From an uncultured Candidatus Entotheonella sp. (GTDB lineage: Bacteria > Tectomicrobia > Entotheonellia > Entotheonellales > Entotheonellaceae), in the NCBI GenBank assembly GCA_958295825.1, contig OY282375.1, positions 2,093,489 to 2,157,488 of the forward strand: a stretch of 64,000 bases of DNA, in the 5' to 3' direction. The notes under the pieces were generated by a model. It ran no database searches. It worked only from the letters and a program-made list of their open reading frames with translations, and had not been told where the DNA came from. Of the stretch, positions 12,001 through 17,558 are shown in pieces; position 1 is the stretch's first letter, and every line of letters starts with the position of its first letter. A program made the position numbers and the translations under genes.

Positions 12001-13664
12001 GCGGTGACGGCGAGCTGCGCTACGAACTCGCCCCCGATCTGCCGGCCGGCCTCACCTTCGCCGCCACCACCCGTGTCATCTCTGGCACGCCGGTCGTGGC
12101 CCTGGCGGAGACCCCCTACACGCTGACCGTCATCGATGAAGACGGCGACACCGCAGAACTGCGCTTCACCATCACGGTGAGGGACCCCGTCGCCGCGCTG
12201 CGCGCTCGTGGCCTCAAACTGGCCCTGGCCCATTTCGCTCGCGTGGTGGCGAGCGAGGCGGTGAACACCATTGGCGAACGCTTTGACCCGACCGCCTATA
12301 CGTCGCAGGCCATCGTGGGCGGTTATACCCTGGACGGCGCGTCGACGAGCAATTGGCAGGTGCGCAACGCCGCCTACGTGACCCTTGACGAAGCGTTGCG
12401 AGACCTCGAACGCGTGCAGGAGGCTCAAGGGCGACCCTCGGGCCGTGAGTTGCTGTCGCAAAGCGCCTTCAACTTTCGCCTGAGCGGGGAAGGCGATGCC
12501 GGCAACGGTCATCTCCCGGCCTCCCCGCCCGGCGCGTCCGCCTTGTCTGTCGCCTCTCAGGAGGACGGCCGGGCACCCTGGACGCCGTGGGTGTGGGGCC
12601 GCGGCGTGGTCAGCAACTTCTCCGGCACCAGGATTCCGAACGCCGACGTTCTGACCCTCTACCTGGGCGCCGACGTTCGTCCGCGTCCGTCGCTGATGTT
12701 GGGCGTGGCCTTCTCTCACAGCACGGGTGAGGTGGCCTACGACCTGGGCGTGAGCGACGACGTCTTGGGCCGCGGCCACGTAGACGCGGCCCTGACCAGC
12801 GTGCTGCCCTACGTTCACTGGGCGCCGCGCGCCGGACTGAGCGTGTGGGGCCTGTTGGGCGCGGGCACGGGTGAAGCGACGTTGTCGGATGAAAATGACG
12901 CCACCGCCACCAATATCGGCCTGCGTCTGGCGGCCTTGGGCGGTCGCCATGATCTGGCGGCCTGGCAGGCCGTCACCCTGGCGGTCAAGACCGACGCCTT
13001 TGCGGTGACGGTGACGTCGGATGCGGTGCCCGGTCTGGAGGCGGTCAGGGCGGCGGCGGAGCGGCTTCGGCTGCTGCTGGAGGGGCGCACTGCGGTGCTG
13101 TCGTCGGCCTCGAGTCTGGAGCTGAGCGTCGAGGTCGGCGCTCGCTGGGATGGCGGCGACGCCGGGCGCGGCTTGGGCATAGAGATGGGTGGCGGTTTCA
13201 GCTACCATCACGCCGCCTTGGGGTTGCGCCTGGATGTCCGCGGTCGCTACCTGCTGGCGCACCAGCTGACAGGCTTCGAGGACTGGGGGGCGAGCGTGGC
13301 GCTGTCCCTGGACCCCGGCATTCCAGAGCGGGGCCTGTCGCTGACCCTGACGCCGGCGTGGGGCGTTGCGGCGAGCCAGATGCAGGGCTTGCTGAACCAG
13401 CCGGGGGTGACGCCGGTCATCAGCGCGGCGCCGGGCGGCGTGGACCTGGAGGTGGGCTACGGCCTGTCCGCGCTCGGGAATCGGGGCCTGGTCAAGTTCT
13501 ACGGTGCCCTGTCGCAGAGCGGCGCAGACAGTCAGCGCCACCGTCTGGGCGGTCGTCTGACGCTGAACGAGCGATTTGGCTTCAGCCTGGAAGTCGACCG
13601 CCAGACGACCCTGGGGTCGGCGCCTGCCCACGGCGTCCAGGCCCGCTTCGAGATGGGCTACTGA
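1..13664 (+). CDS. Giant Calx-beta repeat surface protein with C-terminal beta-barrel (5' end outside window)
   Basis: The reading frame is open from the left edge, which lies inside a repeat, so the true start is upstream. About 34 Calx-beta-like repeats of roughly 115-120 residues are visible. There are 19 of one subtype (recurring ETFTLTPTDD and SGTATAVDFA), with 3 of a second subtype interspersed, then 12 of the second subtype (recurring GTDYTAISGGTLTF). Repeats are joined by DDD runs likely to bind calcium. After about 11910 comes a putative-Ig (He_PIG-like) domain, then from about 12560 a beta-rich domain ending in an aromatic residue (FEMGY), as in autotransporter-type barrels. Proteins of this build are usually surface adhesins; that role is inferred. 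Very low sequence diversity between repeats suggests frequent recombination. No secretion partner is seen in the window. Confidence 0.85.
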   Translation, partial: ATTITVTATVDGTTRFAAAKTVQVSVAGSGTATAVDFAAVTDFNIEIAAGEASKTGTFTLTPTNDSVDETNETVTVSGTSSGLTVNSATISLTDDDAAPTSITLTVNDDAVSEDDGATTITVTATVDGTTRFATATTVSVSVAGSGTATAVDFAAVEAFDIEIDAGAENGSETFTLTPTDDSVDETNETITVRGTSGSLTVNSDTITLADDDDAPTSITLTVDDNSVGEGDGDTTIRVTATVDGTTRFAAATTVSVSVAGSGTATAVDFAAVAAFDISIAAGAASGSETFTLTPTDDTADETDETITVRGTSGSLTVNSATITLTDDDDAPTLSISSPSVTEGDSGSVNLTYTVTLDTASGKQVTVAYADAGTGTATSGTDYTAISGGTLTFAVGTTSQTFDVSVTGDVLDESNETILVSLSAPTNAVISATVGTGTGTITDDDAAPTSITLTVDDNSVGEGDGATTITVTATVDGTTRFAAATTVQVSVAGSGTATAVDFAAVADFNISIAAGEASKTGTFTLTPTNDSVDETDETVTVSGTSSGLMVKSATISLTDDDAAPTSITLTVNDDAVSEDDGATTIMVTATVDGTTRFAEATTVSVSVAGSGTATAVDFAAVADFSISIDAEAASGSETFTLTPTDDAVDETDETITVSGTSGSLTVNSDTITLTDDDDAPTSITLTVDDDGVGEGDGATTITVTATVDGTTRFAAATTVSVSVAGSGTATAVDFAAVSDFSISIDAEAASGSKTFTLTPTDDAVDETDETITVSGTSGSLTVNPDTITLTDDDGTPTSITLTVDDNSVGEGDGATTITVTATVNGTTRFVEAKTVRVSVTGSGTATAVDFAAVSDFNISIAAGAESESETFTLTPTDDAVDETNETVTVSGTSSGLTVNSATITLADDDAAPTSITLTVDDNSVGEDDGATTITVTATVDGTTRFAAATTVSVSVAGSGTATAVDFAAVEAFDITIAAGTESDTETFTLTPTDDAVDETNETVTVSGTSGSLTVNSATITLADDDAAPTSITLTVDDNSVGEGDGATTITATATVDGATRFAAATTVSVSVAGSGTATAVDFAAVSDFSISIAAEAESDTETFTLTPTDDTADETDETITVSGTSGSLTVNSDTITLTDDDDAPTLSISSPSVTEGDSGSVNLTYTVTLDTASGKQVTVAYADAGTGTATSGTDYTAITGGTLTFAVGTTSQTFDVSVTGDVLNESNETILVALSAPTNAVVSTTAGTGTGTITDDDAAPTSITLTVDDNSVGEGDGATTITVTATVDGTTRFAEDKTVSVSVAGSGTATAVDFAAVADFNIEIAAGEASKTETFTLTPTNDSVDETDETVTVSGTSSGLTVKSATISLTDDDDAPTSITLTVDDNSVSEDDGATTITVTATVDGTTRFAEDKTVSVSVAGSGTATAVDFAEVTAFDIEIDAGAENGSETFTLTPTDDSVDETNETITVRGTSSGLTVNSATITLTDDDDAPTSITLTVDDNSVGEGDGDTTIRVTATVDGATRFAAATTVSVSVAGSGTATAVDFAAVSAFDISIAAEAESGSETFTLTPTDDTADETDETITVSGTSGSLTVNSDTITLTDDDDAPTLSISSPSVTEGDSGSVNLTYTVTLDAASGKQVTVAYADAGTGTATSGTDYTAITGGTLTFAVGTTSQTFDVSVTGDVLDESNETVVVSLSAPTNAVVSTTAGAGTGTITDDDGAPTSITLTVDDNSVGEGDGATTITVTATVDGTTRFAETKMVQVSVAGSGTATAVDFAAVSDFNIEITAGEASKTGTFTLTPTDDAVDETDETVTVRGTSSGLTVNSATISLTDNDDAPTSITLTVNDDAVSEGDGATTITVTATVDGATRFAEAKTVEVSVAGSGTATAVDFAAVSAFDISIDAGEASKTGTFTLTPTDDAVDETDETVTVSGTSSGLTVNSATITLTDDDDAPTSITLTVNDNSVGEGDGATTITVTATVDGATRFATVTTVSVSVAGSGTATAVDFAAVSDFSIEIAAGEASKTGTFTLTPTDDAVDETDETITVSGTSGSLTVNSDTITLTDDDGTPTSITLTVDDNSVGEGDGATTITVTATVNGTTRFVEAKTVRVSVAGSGTATAVDFAAVADFNIEIAAGAASKTGTFTLTPTDDAVDETDETVTVSGTSSGLTVNSATITLTDDDAAPTSITLTVNDNSVGEGDGATTITVTATVDGTTRFVEAKTVRVSVAGSGTATAVDFAAVADFNIEIAAGEASKTGTFTLTPTDDAVDETDETVTVRGTSSGLTVNSATITLTDDDAAPTTITLTVDDNSVGEGDGATTITVTATVDGATRFAAATTVSVSVAGSGTATAVDFAAVSAFNISIAAEAASKTGTFTLTPTDDVVDETDETITVSGTSGSLTVNSATISLTDNDAAPTSITLTVNDDAVSEGDGATTITVTATVDGTTRFATAKTVQVSVAGDGKAGAVGFAMVSDFNIEIAAGAASGAGAFTLTPMDDTVDETDETITVSGASGSLTVNSETISLADDDGPPNDGGPSDNGVPSDDGGVLSLSIDSPSVTEGDSGSKDLTFTVTLSAASTEQVTVAYADAGTGTATSGTDYTAISGGTLTFAAGTTSQTIVVSVIGDTLDEADETVVVTLSSPVNATLGTAASGTGTITDDDAAPVLSIDSPDVAEGDDGSKALTFTVTLSAASGRQVTVAYADAGTGTATSGTDYTAISGGTLTFAAGTTSQTIDASVIGDTLDEVDETVVVTLSNPVNATLGTAASGTGTITDDDAAPVLSIDSPGVAEGDDGSKALTFTVTLSAASGRQVTMAYADAGTGTATSGTDYTAISGGTLTFAAGTTSQTIDVSVIGDTLDEVDETVVVTLSNPVNATLGTAASGMGTITDDDTAPVLSIDSPGVAEGDDGSKALTFTVTLSAASGRQVTVAYADAGTGTATSGTDYTAISGGTLTFAAGTTSQTIDVSVIGDTLDEVDETVVVTLSNPVNATLGTAASGTGTIVNDDGVLVSIDSPSAAEGGSGSATLTYTVTLNTASTEQVTVAYADAGTGTATSGTDYTAISGGTLTFAAGTTSQTIVVSVIGDTLDEADETVVVTLSSPVNATLGTAASGTGTITDDDAAPVLSIDSPGVAEGDDGSKALTFTVTLSAASGKPITVAYADAETGTAAAGTDYEAIASGTLTFLPGETSQTIDVSVIGDTLDEVDETVVVTLSSPVNATLGTAASGTGTITDDDATPVLSIDSPDVAEGDDGSKALTFTVTLSAASGKPVTVAYADAETGTATAGTDYEAITSGTLTFLPGETSQTIDVSVTGDTLDEADETVVVTLSSPVNATLGTAASGTGTITDDDATPVLSIDSPDVVEGDDGSKALTFTVTLSAVSGKPVTVAYADAETGTAAAGTDYEAITSGTLTFLPGETSQTIDVSVTGDTLDEADETVVVTLSNPVNATLATEGDGKVVSTLTGLGTITDDDAAPVLSIDSPDVVEGDDGSKALTFTVTLSAVSGKPVTVAYADAETGTATAGTDYEAIASGTLTFLPGETSQTIDVSVTGDTLDEADETVVVTLSNPVNATLATEGDGKVVSTLTGLGTITDDDAAPVLSIDSPDVVEGDDGSKALTFTVTLSAVSGKPVTVAYADAETGTATAGTDYEAIASGTLTFLPGETSQTIDVSVTGDTLDEADETVVVTLSNPVNATLATEGDGKVVSTLTGLGTITDDDAAPVLSIDSPDVVEGDDGSKALTFTVTLSAVSGKPVTVAYADAETGTATAGTDYEAIASGTLTFLPGETSQTIDVSVTGDTLDEADETVVVTLSNPVNATLATEGDGKVVSTLTGLGTITDDDATPVLSIDSPDVVEGDDGSKALTFTVTLSAVSGKPVTVAYADAETGTATAGTDYEAIASGTLTFLPGETSQTIDVSVTGDTLDEADETVVVTLSNPVNATLATEGDGKVVSTLTGLGTITDDDTLLTFGDATVANQIWIKNTERAPVTLPAASGGDGELRYELAPDLPAGLTFAATTRVISGTPVVALAETPYTLTVIDEDGDTAELRFTITVRDPVAALRARGLKLALAHFARVVASEAVNTIGERFDPTAYTSQAIVGGYTLDGASTSNWQVRNAAYVTLDEALRDLERVQEAQGRPSGRELLSQSAFNFRLSGEGDAGNGHLPASPPGASALSVASQEDGRAPWTPWVWGRGVVSNFSGTRIPNADVLTLYLGADVRPRPSLMLGVAFSHSTGEVAYDLGVSDDVLGRGHVDAALTSVLPYVHWAPRAGLSVWGLLGAGTGEATLSDENDATATNIGLRLAALGGRHDLAAWQAVTLAVKTDAFAVTVTSDAVPGLEAVRAAAERLRLLLEGRTAVLSSASSLELSVEVGARWDGGDAGRGLGIEMGGGFSYHHAALGLRLDVRGRYLLAHQLTGFEDWGASVALSLDPGIPERGLSLTLTPAWGVAASQMQGLLNQPGVTPVISAAPGGVDLEVGYGLSALGNRGLVKFYGALSQSGADSQRHRLGGRLTLNERFGFSLEVDRQTTLGSAPAHGVQARFEMGY
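10068..11912 (+). repeat. Five tandem 369-bp near-identical Calx-beta units
   Basis: Five consecutive in-frame units of 369 bp lie at the distal end of the Calx-beta array. They differ from the upstream 345-bp units by an eight-codon insertion around ATEGDGKVVST. Units two to five are almost identical at the DNA level, which indicates recent amplification. Copy number here could be an assembly artefact or vary between strains. Confidence 0.9.
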
Positions 13665-13714
13665 GTCAGTTCGACCCTTGCCTCTGCCGTGAGGGAGATA
13701 CGGGAGACAAAGCC

Positions 13715-13882
13715 ATGCCGACCCTGCACTGGCTGACACGCGACGCCGACATCCATGCCGCCTCCCGTGTCCCCTATCGTCTGCTGGAAGAAGCGTCTGA
13801 GCTTTCCGCCGCTGAGCCGGACGCCGGCAACCTGCTCATCCAGGGCGACAACCTGGAAGCATTGAAGGCGCTGCTGCCGTTT
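13715..13882 (+). pseudogene. Truncated 5' copy of the DNA methyltransferase (mod) gene
   Basis: The 56 codons starting MPTLHWLTRDADIH match the first 56 codons of the intact methyltransferase at 19269, with two base differences seen (Gly to Glu and Gly to Ala). Similarity stops abruptly after the LLPF codons and the frame runs into unrelated sequence. A ribosome-binding-like GGGAG lies upstream, 50 bp after the Calx-beta gene stop. The fragment lacks every catalytic motif. It marks the left edge of the inserted defence segment, so mod probably once sat directly downstream of the Calx-beta gene. Confidence 0.85.
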
Positions 13883-14114
13883 AGGGTATACCGGATCCCC
13901 ATTGACAGGCGAATCCCGCTGAACAGCCGAGTTCATTTTCCGCCACATGCCAGCGAGCAGTAGTCGTTCTCACCGCACGAATGAATGGCATTCACGACTT
14001 GAGATTATTGGTGCCTGATCTGATGCATAACCTGGATTTCCTTGGAGCGCGGTCAGACCGTCCTCATCGGAGCGTCGTAACGTGGCTGCAAAAAAGGCCA
14101 CGGGGAGAACTGCT

Positions 14115-14407
14115 ATGGAGCTTCACGAACTCGTCCTTGAGGTGAAGCAGCTTGAACGGCGGCTCATGCTCTACGAGGAGAAATACGGCATTCTCAGCCA
14201 GGATTTTACAACGCCCTGAAAGCGGGAAAGCTGTCACGCTACGATGATTTCGACGAAACCCGAACCGATTTCAGTCGGTGGAAAGGCATTTACGAAACTT
14301 GGCAACGCCGCAAAACAGCCTGCAGCAAGCAACTCCAACAAGGCGACACTGCCGACGTACGGCGTGTGCAACTTGTTCGAAGAAAACTGCATACAAGGCA
14401 TCCTTAG
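14115..14407 (+). pseudogene. Frameshifted small conserved hypothetical gene
   Basis: An ATG at 14115 opens a 34-codon frame (MELHELVLEVKQLERRL, then YEEKYGILSQDF) that hits TGA at 14217. Adding one T to the T-run at 14204-14207 would let the frame continue as YNALKAGKLSRYDDF and WKGIYETWQRR to a stop at 14405-14407. The joined product looks like small coiled-coil proteins with a YGxxSxDFY core that are often seen next to toxin-antitoxin genes. That family link is from memory and only moderate. As written the gene is broken, or the base is a sequencing error. Confidence 0.5.
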
Positions 14408-14531
14408 AGCCCGCCCGCTGTAGACCTTGATCCACCTCCTGCCCAATCTCCTGACAAATAGCCTCTGCCCCAAATCCGACCCTGAATCCGCGGAAGATTG
14501 GTTGCCAAAGTGCTATTATCGAAACTTAATC

Positions 14532-14569
14532 AGATAATTATTGACAAAAATCGTTTGATTATCTAAATT
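14532..14569 (+). promoter_or_regulatory. Promoter with inverted-repeat operator for XRE-ImmA operon
   Basis: TTGACA (14541-14546), a 17-bp spacer and TAAATT (14564-14569) form a good sigma70-type promoter. An inverted repeat, AGATAAT (14532-14538) and ATTATCT (14558-14564), flanks the -35 box and runs into the -10. This is the usual position for an operator bound by an autoregulating XRE repressor. Binding is inferred. Confidence 0.65.
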
Positions 14570-14634
14570 ATTTTTATGTCCTTTGTTACGCTGCCGTACG
14601 GATGAGAGACGTGTCCAGCAACCTGGAGACCCCC

Positions 14635-15873
14635 ATGGTCATTGCAGCCGAAGAGATCGGGCAACGATTGCGATTCGCGCGTGAAAGCCGGCAAATCACC
14701 CAGGAAGACGCCGGTGTTATGCTCGGACTGCAGCGGTCCGCCATCAGCCTCATGGAATCCGGCCAGCGGCAGGTATCCACGCTCGAACTGATCCGTCTTG
14801 CGGACCTGTACGGACGGGCTATCGAATGGTTTGTGAACCCGAACATTCCACTCGAGCAAGAAGACCCGGTCGTCGCGCTCTTTCGCGCTGAGCCAGGTTT
14901 GCGAAATGAAGACGTTCAGCGGCACGCCTCTCGCTGTCTGCGGCTCCTCAGAGAAGGGGCGTTGCTTCGACGGCTGGCCGGCCGCAGAACCACCGCCTCC
15001 CTGCCGCGTTATGAACTGCCCTTCCCTCGAACGGTCGGACAGGCCATTGCTCAAGGGCAATTGGTGGCCGAGCAGGAGCGTCGACGTCTTGATCTCGGCA
15101 AAGCGCCTGTGCGAAACGTGCCTGAGACGTTGGCCCATCAGAACATCTGGACGGCCGCCCTGCCGTTGCCGAGCGAGATCTCCGGGCTCTTTCTGAGCAG
15201 CCCCGACTTCGACATGGCGATTTTGGCTAACCTCACCCAACCGCCGGCGCGGCGGCGGTTTTCATACGCGCACGAATACGGCCATGCACTGATGGACCGC
15301 GATACGCCGGCTACGGTTACGAGTGTCCACAATGCCAAGACCAGGCCCGAGCAGCGAGCCAACGCCTTTGCAGCCGCCTTCCTCATGCCCGCGGAGGGAA
15401 CGCGGGATTTTCTGTACAACTTGGGCAAAGGAAGAGGCGCCCGCCACGAGGAAGCGGCGGTGGATGCCGTCACCGAAGCGGGCATTCGGGGAACGTTGCG
15501 AAACCCGGCGCGTGCGCAGAACGTGACCTACGCAGATGCGGCGTTGTTGGCCCGGCACTTTGGCGCCAGCTACGCGGCGTCGATTTGGCGCCTGCGTGGC
15601 TTGAATCTCGTGAGCGTCGAACATACCCAAGCGCTCCTCAGCCAGACCGAAGAGGCCAACCGCTATCTGCGTGCGGTAAACGCATTTTCCGACCTGGGTG
15701 ATGCCGAAGACGAAGCGCCCGTCGAGGGGCATCAGGACCACGAGTTGCACGGGCAGGTCCTGTCGCTGGCCTTGGAAGCATGGTGGCGCGGCGAGATTTC
15801 GCAGGGCAAGCTGCTCGAAGTGGGTCGGCTGTTGGATATTGAGGATGAGACGATCCTCGATCTGGCCGATTGA
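14635..15873 (+). CDS. XRE-family HTH / ImmA-IrrE metallopeptidase fusion
   Basis: Residues 8-62 form an XRE helix-turn-helix (ITQEDAGVMLGLQRSAISLM). The C-terminal half carries the zinc-peptidase motif HEYGH at 213-217, typical of ImmA/IrrE proteases that cleave phage-type repressors. The start at 14635 is chosen because GGAG lies six bases upstream; an in-frame ATG at 14602 lacks a good site. An inverted-repeat operator sits at its promoter, so self-repression is likely. It is followed after 10 bp by a PIN gene that overlaps the CBASS effector gene. Some CBASS operons are controlled by separate CapH (HTH) and CapP (ImmA-like protease) proteins, and this could be a fused equivalent. The alternative is an independent toxin-antitoxin-like XRE-ImmA/PIN pair. 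Confidence 0.85.
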   Translation: MVIAAEEIGQRLRFARESRQITQEDAGVMLGLQRSAISLMESGQRQVSTLELIRLADLYGRAIEWFVNPNIPLEQEDPVVALFRAEPGLRNEDVQRHASRCLRLLREGALLRRLAGRRTTASLPRYELPFPRTVGQAIAQGQLVAEQERRRLDLGKAPVRNVPETLAHQNIWTAALPLPSEISGLFLSSPDFDMAILANLTQPPARRRFSYAHEYGHALMDRDTPATVTSVHNAKTRPEQRANAFAAAFLMPAEGTRDFLYNLGKGRGARHEEAAVDAVTEAGIRGTLRNPARAQNVTYADAALLARHFGASYAASIWRLRGLNLVSVEHTQALLSQTEEANRYLRAVNAFSDLGDAEDEAPVEGHQDHELHGQVLSLALEAWWRGEISQGKLLEVGRLLDIEDETILDLAD

Positions 15874-15883
15874 GGCGCTTTGA

Positions 15884-16399
15884 ATGGCGCGCCAAGACCC
15901 GGCGACGATCGTTCTGGATACGTCGGTCCTGCTGAATTTCGTGAACATCGGTCGCATTGTATTGCTTGGTCAACTCGACAAATCGGTCGTGCTGCCCGAC
16001 CAAGTTCTTGATGAGATACGGCGCCCGGCACAGAGAGAGGCGGTCGAAGATGCCGTGACGGCAGGCATCCTTGACTGGCAAAGCATCCACAATCCGGCGG
16101 AAGTCGCCCTGTTTGCCGACTTACGGGCAGACGGTCGGCTTGGCGCCGGTGAATGCGCCGTCCTGGCTGTTGCGCTTACCCGGCATTGGGTCGCCGGACT
16201 TCAGGACCGCAGGGCGCGCCTTGAGGGTCAACGCCGTCGTGAAGACTTGGCGCTCTGTCAGACGGAGGACTTGGTGTTGACGCTGATTCAGGCCGGACAC
16301 CTGACCCTTGAAGAGGCCGATGGGTTTCTTGTCGAGTGGGCGACACAACACCGCTTTAAAGCGAGGCTTGCCAGTTTTCGTGATCTGATGTCCACATGA
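15884..16399 (+). CDS. PIN-domain-like protein
   Basis: A 171-residue protein opening with VLDTSVLLNF, then VLPDQVLDEI and GAGECAVLAVA. This is the spacing of acidic residues in PIN nucleases (first Asp, then Glu, then Glu in the GxGE segment). A late acidic residue (around TEDLVL) may complete the site. It starts 10 bp after the XRE-ImmA gene with GAGG upstream, and its TGA overlaps the capV ATG (ATGA). It may be an RNase toxin held by the XRE-ImmA protein, or an accessory part of the CBASS operon. Activity is not provable from sequence alone. Confidence 0.75.
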   Translation: MARQDPATIVLDTSVLLNFVNIGRIVLLGQLDKSVVLPDQVLDEIRRPAQREAVEDAVTAGILDWQSIHNPAEVALFADLRADGRLGAGECAVLAVALTRHWVAGLQDRRARLEGQRRREDLALCQTEDLVLTLIQAGHLTLEEADGFLVEWATQHRFKARLASFRDLMST

Positions 16400-17436
16400 T
16401 TCATAAACAAGAGGGCAAAGAGTTGGAACTGGACATCGGAGAAACCAAATCTGTGGGTAAGCCGTTTTACATCCTATCCATTGACGGGGGTGGATTCCGC
16501 GGGCTCTTTGCAGCTCATCTGCTGAAGAGGATGGAAGAGGAGTGGCAAATCGATTGGAGAAACCGTTTTGGTCTTATGGCGGGCACCAGTACAGGGGCAA
16601 TTTTGGCTGCCGGTTTGGCCTGTGGAAAGTCTGCAGTGGAGTTGGCTTGTTTCTACGGCACTCACGCCGAAGCGATCTTCACTCCTCGTCTTCGGTCTCG
16701 CATTGGCCCCTCAAAGCTTTTCACGAGTCGGTATTCGAGTGAAAATCTCAAGACACGCCTTGAGGAAATGTTAGGCAAGACTACCTTGGGACAACTTGAT
16801 ATTCCGCTCATTCTACCGTCCGTTGATATTGGTAATGGTTGCGTACATGTCTTCAAGTCGAAGTATCATGGCGATTTTGTCCGAGATCCTGATGTGCGAG
16901 TGTCGGATGCAGTCTTAGCATCCTGTTCCGCTCCAACTTATTTCGACCCTGTCGTAGTTGATGGGAAATACCAACTCTCTGATGGTGGCCTCTGGGCTAA
17001 CAATCCATCCCTCGTGGCGGCAATTGATGCCCACTATCGACTTGAAATCCCGCTTGAAAAAATGAAAGTTCTTTCCATCGGCACCGGCAAAAGCAAGGCG
17101 TTCTACCCTCGAAGCCGAGGCAAATGGAAGGATCGTTTACTTGACAGTTGGCGAGGTTGGGGCCTTCTAACTCGCTGGCAGCGCAGCAAGTTCATTGATC
17201 TGATCTTCAATCTGCAATCCGACTACGCCCACAACGCGCTCTGCCTGCTTATGGGTGAAAGTCCGCTCAACTCGAAACAAGTTCTTCGGTTGACCTTTGA
17301 GGCGGACCAACCGTTGCCCCTGGACTGTGTATGGAAGCGAGATGACTGGATCACAAAGGCGGACCATATTTTTACTCACAATTCGCCAAGGATTGCCGAA
17401 TTCCTCTCAATCGAAAGGAGTACCCTATCATGTTAG
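16396..17436 (+). CDS. capV: CBASS effector: patatin-like phospholipase CapV
   Basis: A 346-residue patatin-fold protein, close to the usual CapV length. The oxyanion loop DGGGFRG is at 30-36, the nucleophile elbow GTSTG at 63-67 (Ser65), and the second catalytic Asp in the DGG motif at 196-198. In CBASS, CapV is switched on by the cyclic nucleotide made by the neighbouring CD-NTase and degrades the inner membrane of the infected cell. Its start overlaps the PIN stop by four bases, so translation is coupled to that gene. The CD-NTase gene follows after 122 bp. Function is confident from motifs plus neighbours. Confidence 0.92.
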   Translation: MIHKQEGKELELDIGETKSVGKPFYILSIDGGGFRGLFAAHLLKRMEEEWQIDWRNRFGLMAGTSTGAILAAGLACGKSAVELACFYGTHAEAIFTPRLRSRIGPSKLFTSRYSSENLKTRLEEMLGKTTLGQLDIPLILPSVDIGNGCVHVFKSKYHGDFVRDPDVRVSDAVLASCSAPTYFDPVVVDGKYQLSDGGLWANNPSLVAAIDAHYRLEIPLEKMKVLSIGTGKSKAFYPRSRGKWKDRLLDSWRGWGLLTRWQRSKFIDLIFNLQSDYAHNALCLLMGESPLNSKQVLRLTFEADQPLPLDCVWKRDDWITKADHIFTHNSPRIAEFLSIERSTLSC

Positions 17437-17489
17437 TGAGCGCCGGTTAACTCGAGACCATCACCGGCCTTGAATTGGCATTGAGTAGA

Positions 17490-17527
17490 TTCCGTGAATG
17501 AATTTGACCAACAAGATGCTCACGGAA
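17490..17527 (+). promoter_or_regulatory. Inverted repeat between capV and CD-NTase genes
   Basis: A perfect 8-bp inverted repeat, TTCCGTGA (17490-17497) and TCACGGAA (17520-17527), is separated by 22 bases in the capV-CD-NTase gap, with AGGAGG (17544-17549) following. It could be an operator or a weak hairpin; no T-run follows, so it is not a classical terminator. Confidence 0.4.
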
Positions 17528-17558
17528 CACAAAACACCCCATCAGGAGGTTCAAACAC

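Noticed and set aside
7548..13739. A 2063-codon open frame on the minus strand, and further long minus-strand frames at 1145-7726, opposite the Calx-beta gene
   Set aside because: They are stop-free shadows of a repetitive GC-rich coding sequence; the products are Arg/His- or Ser/Val-rich repeats without any recognisable domain or ribosome site.
13358..13963. A plus-strand frame spanning the end of the Calx-beta gene and the mod stub
   Set aside because: It only becomes mod-like because the truncated copy happens to be in frame; the first half is a shadow of the barrel domain.
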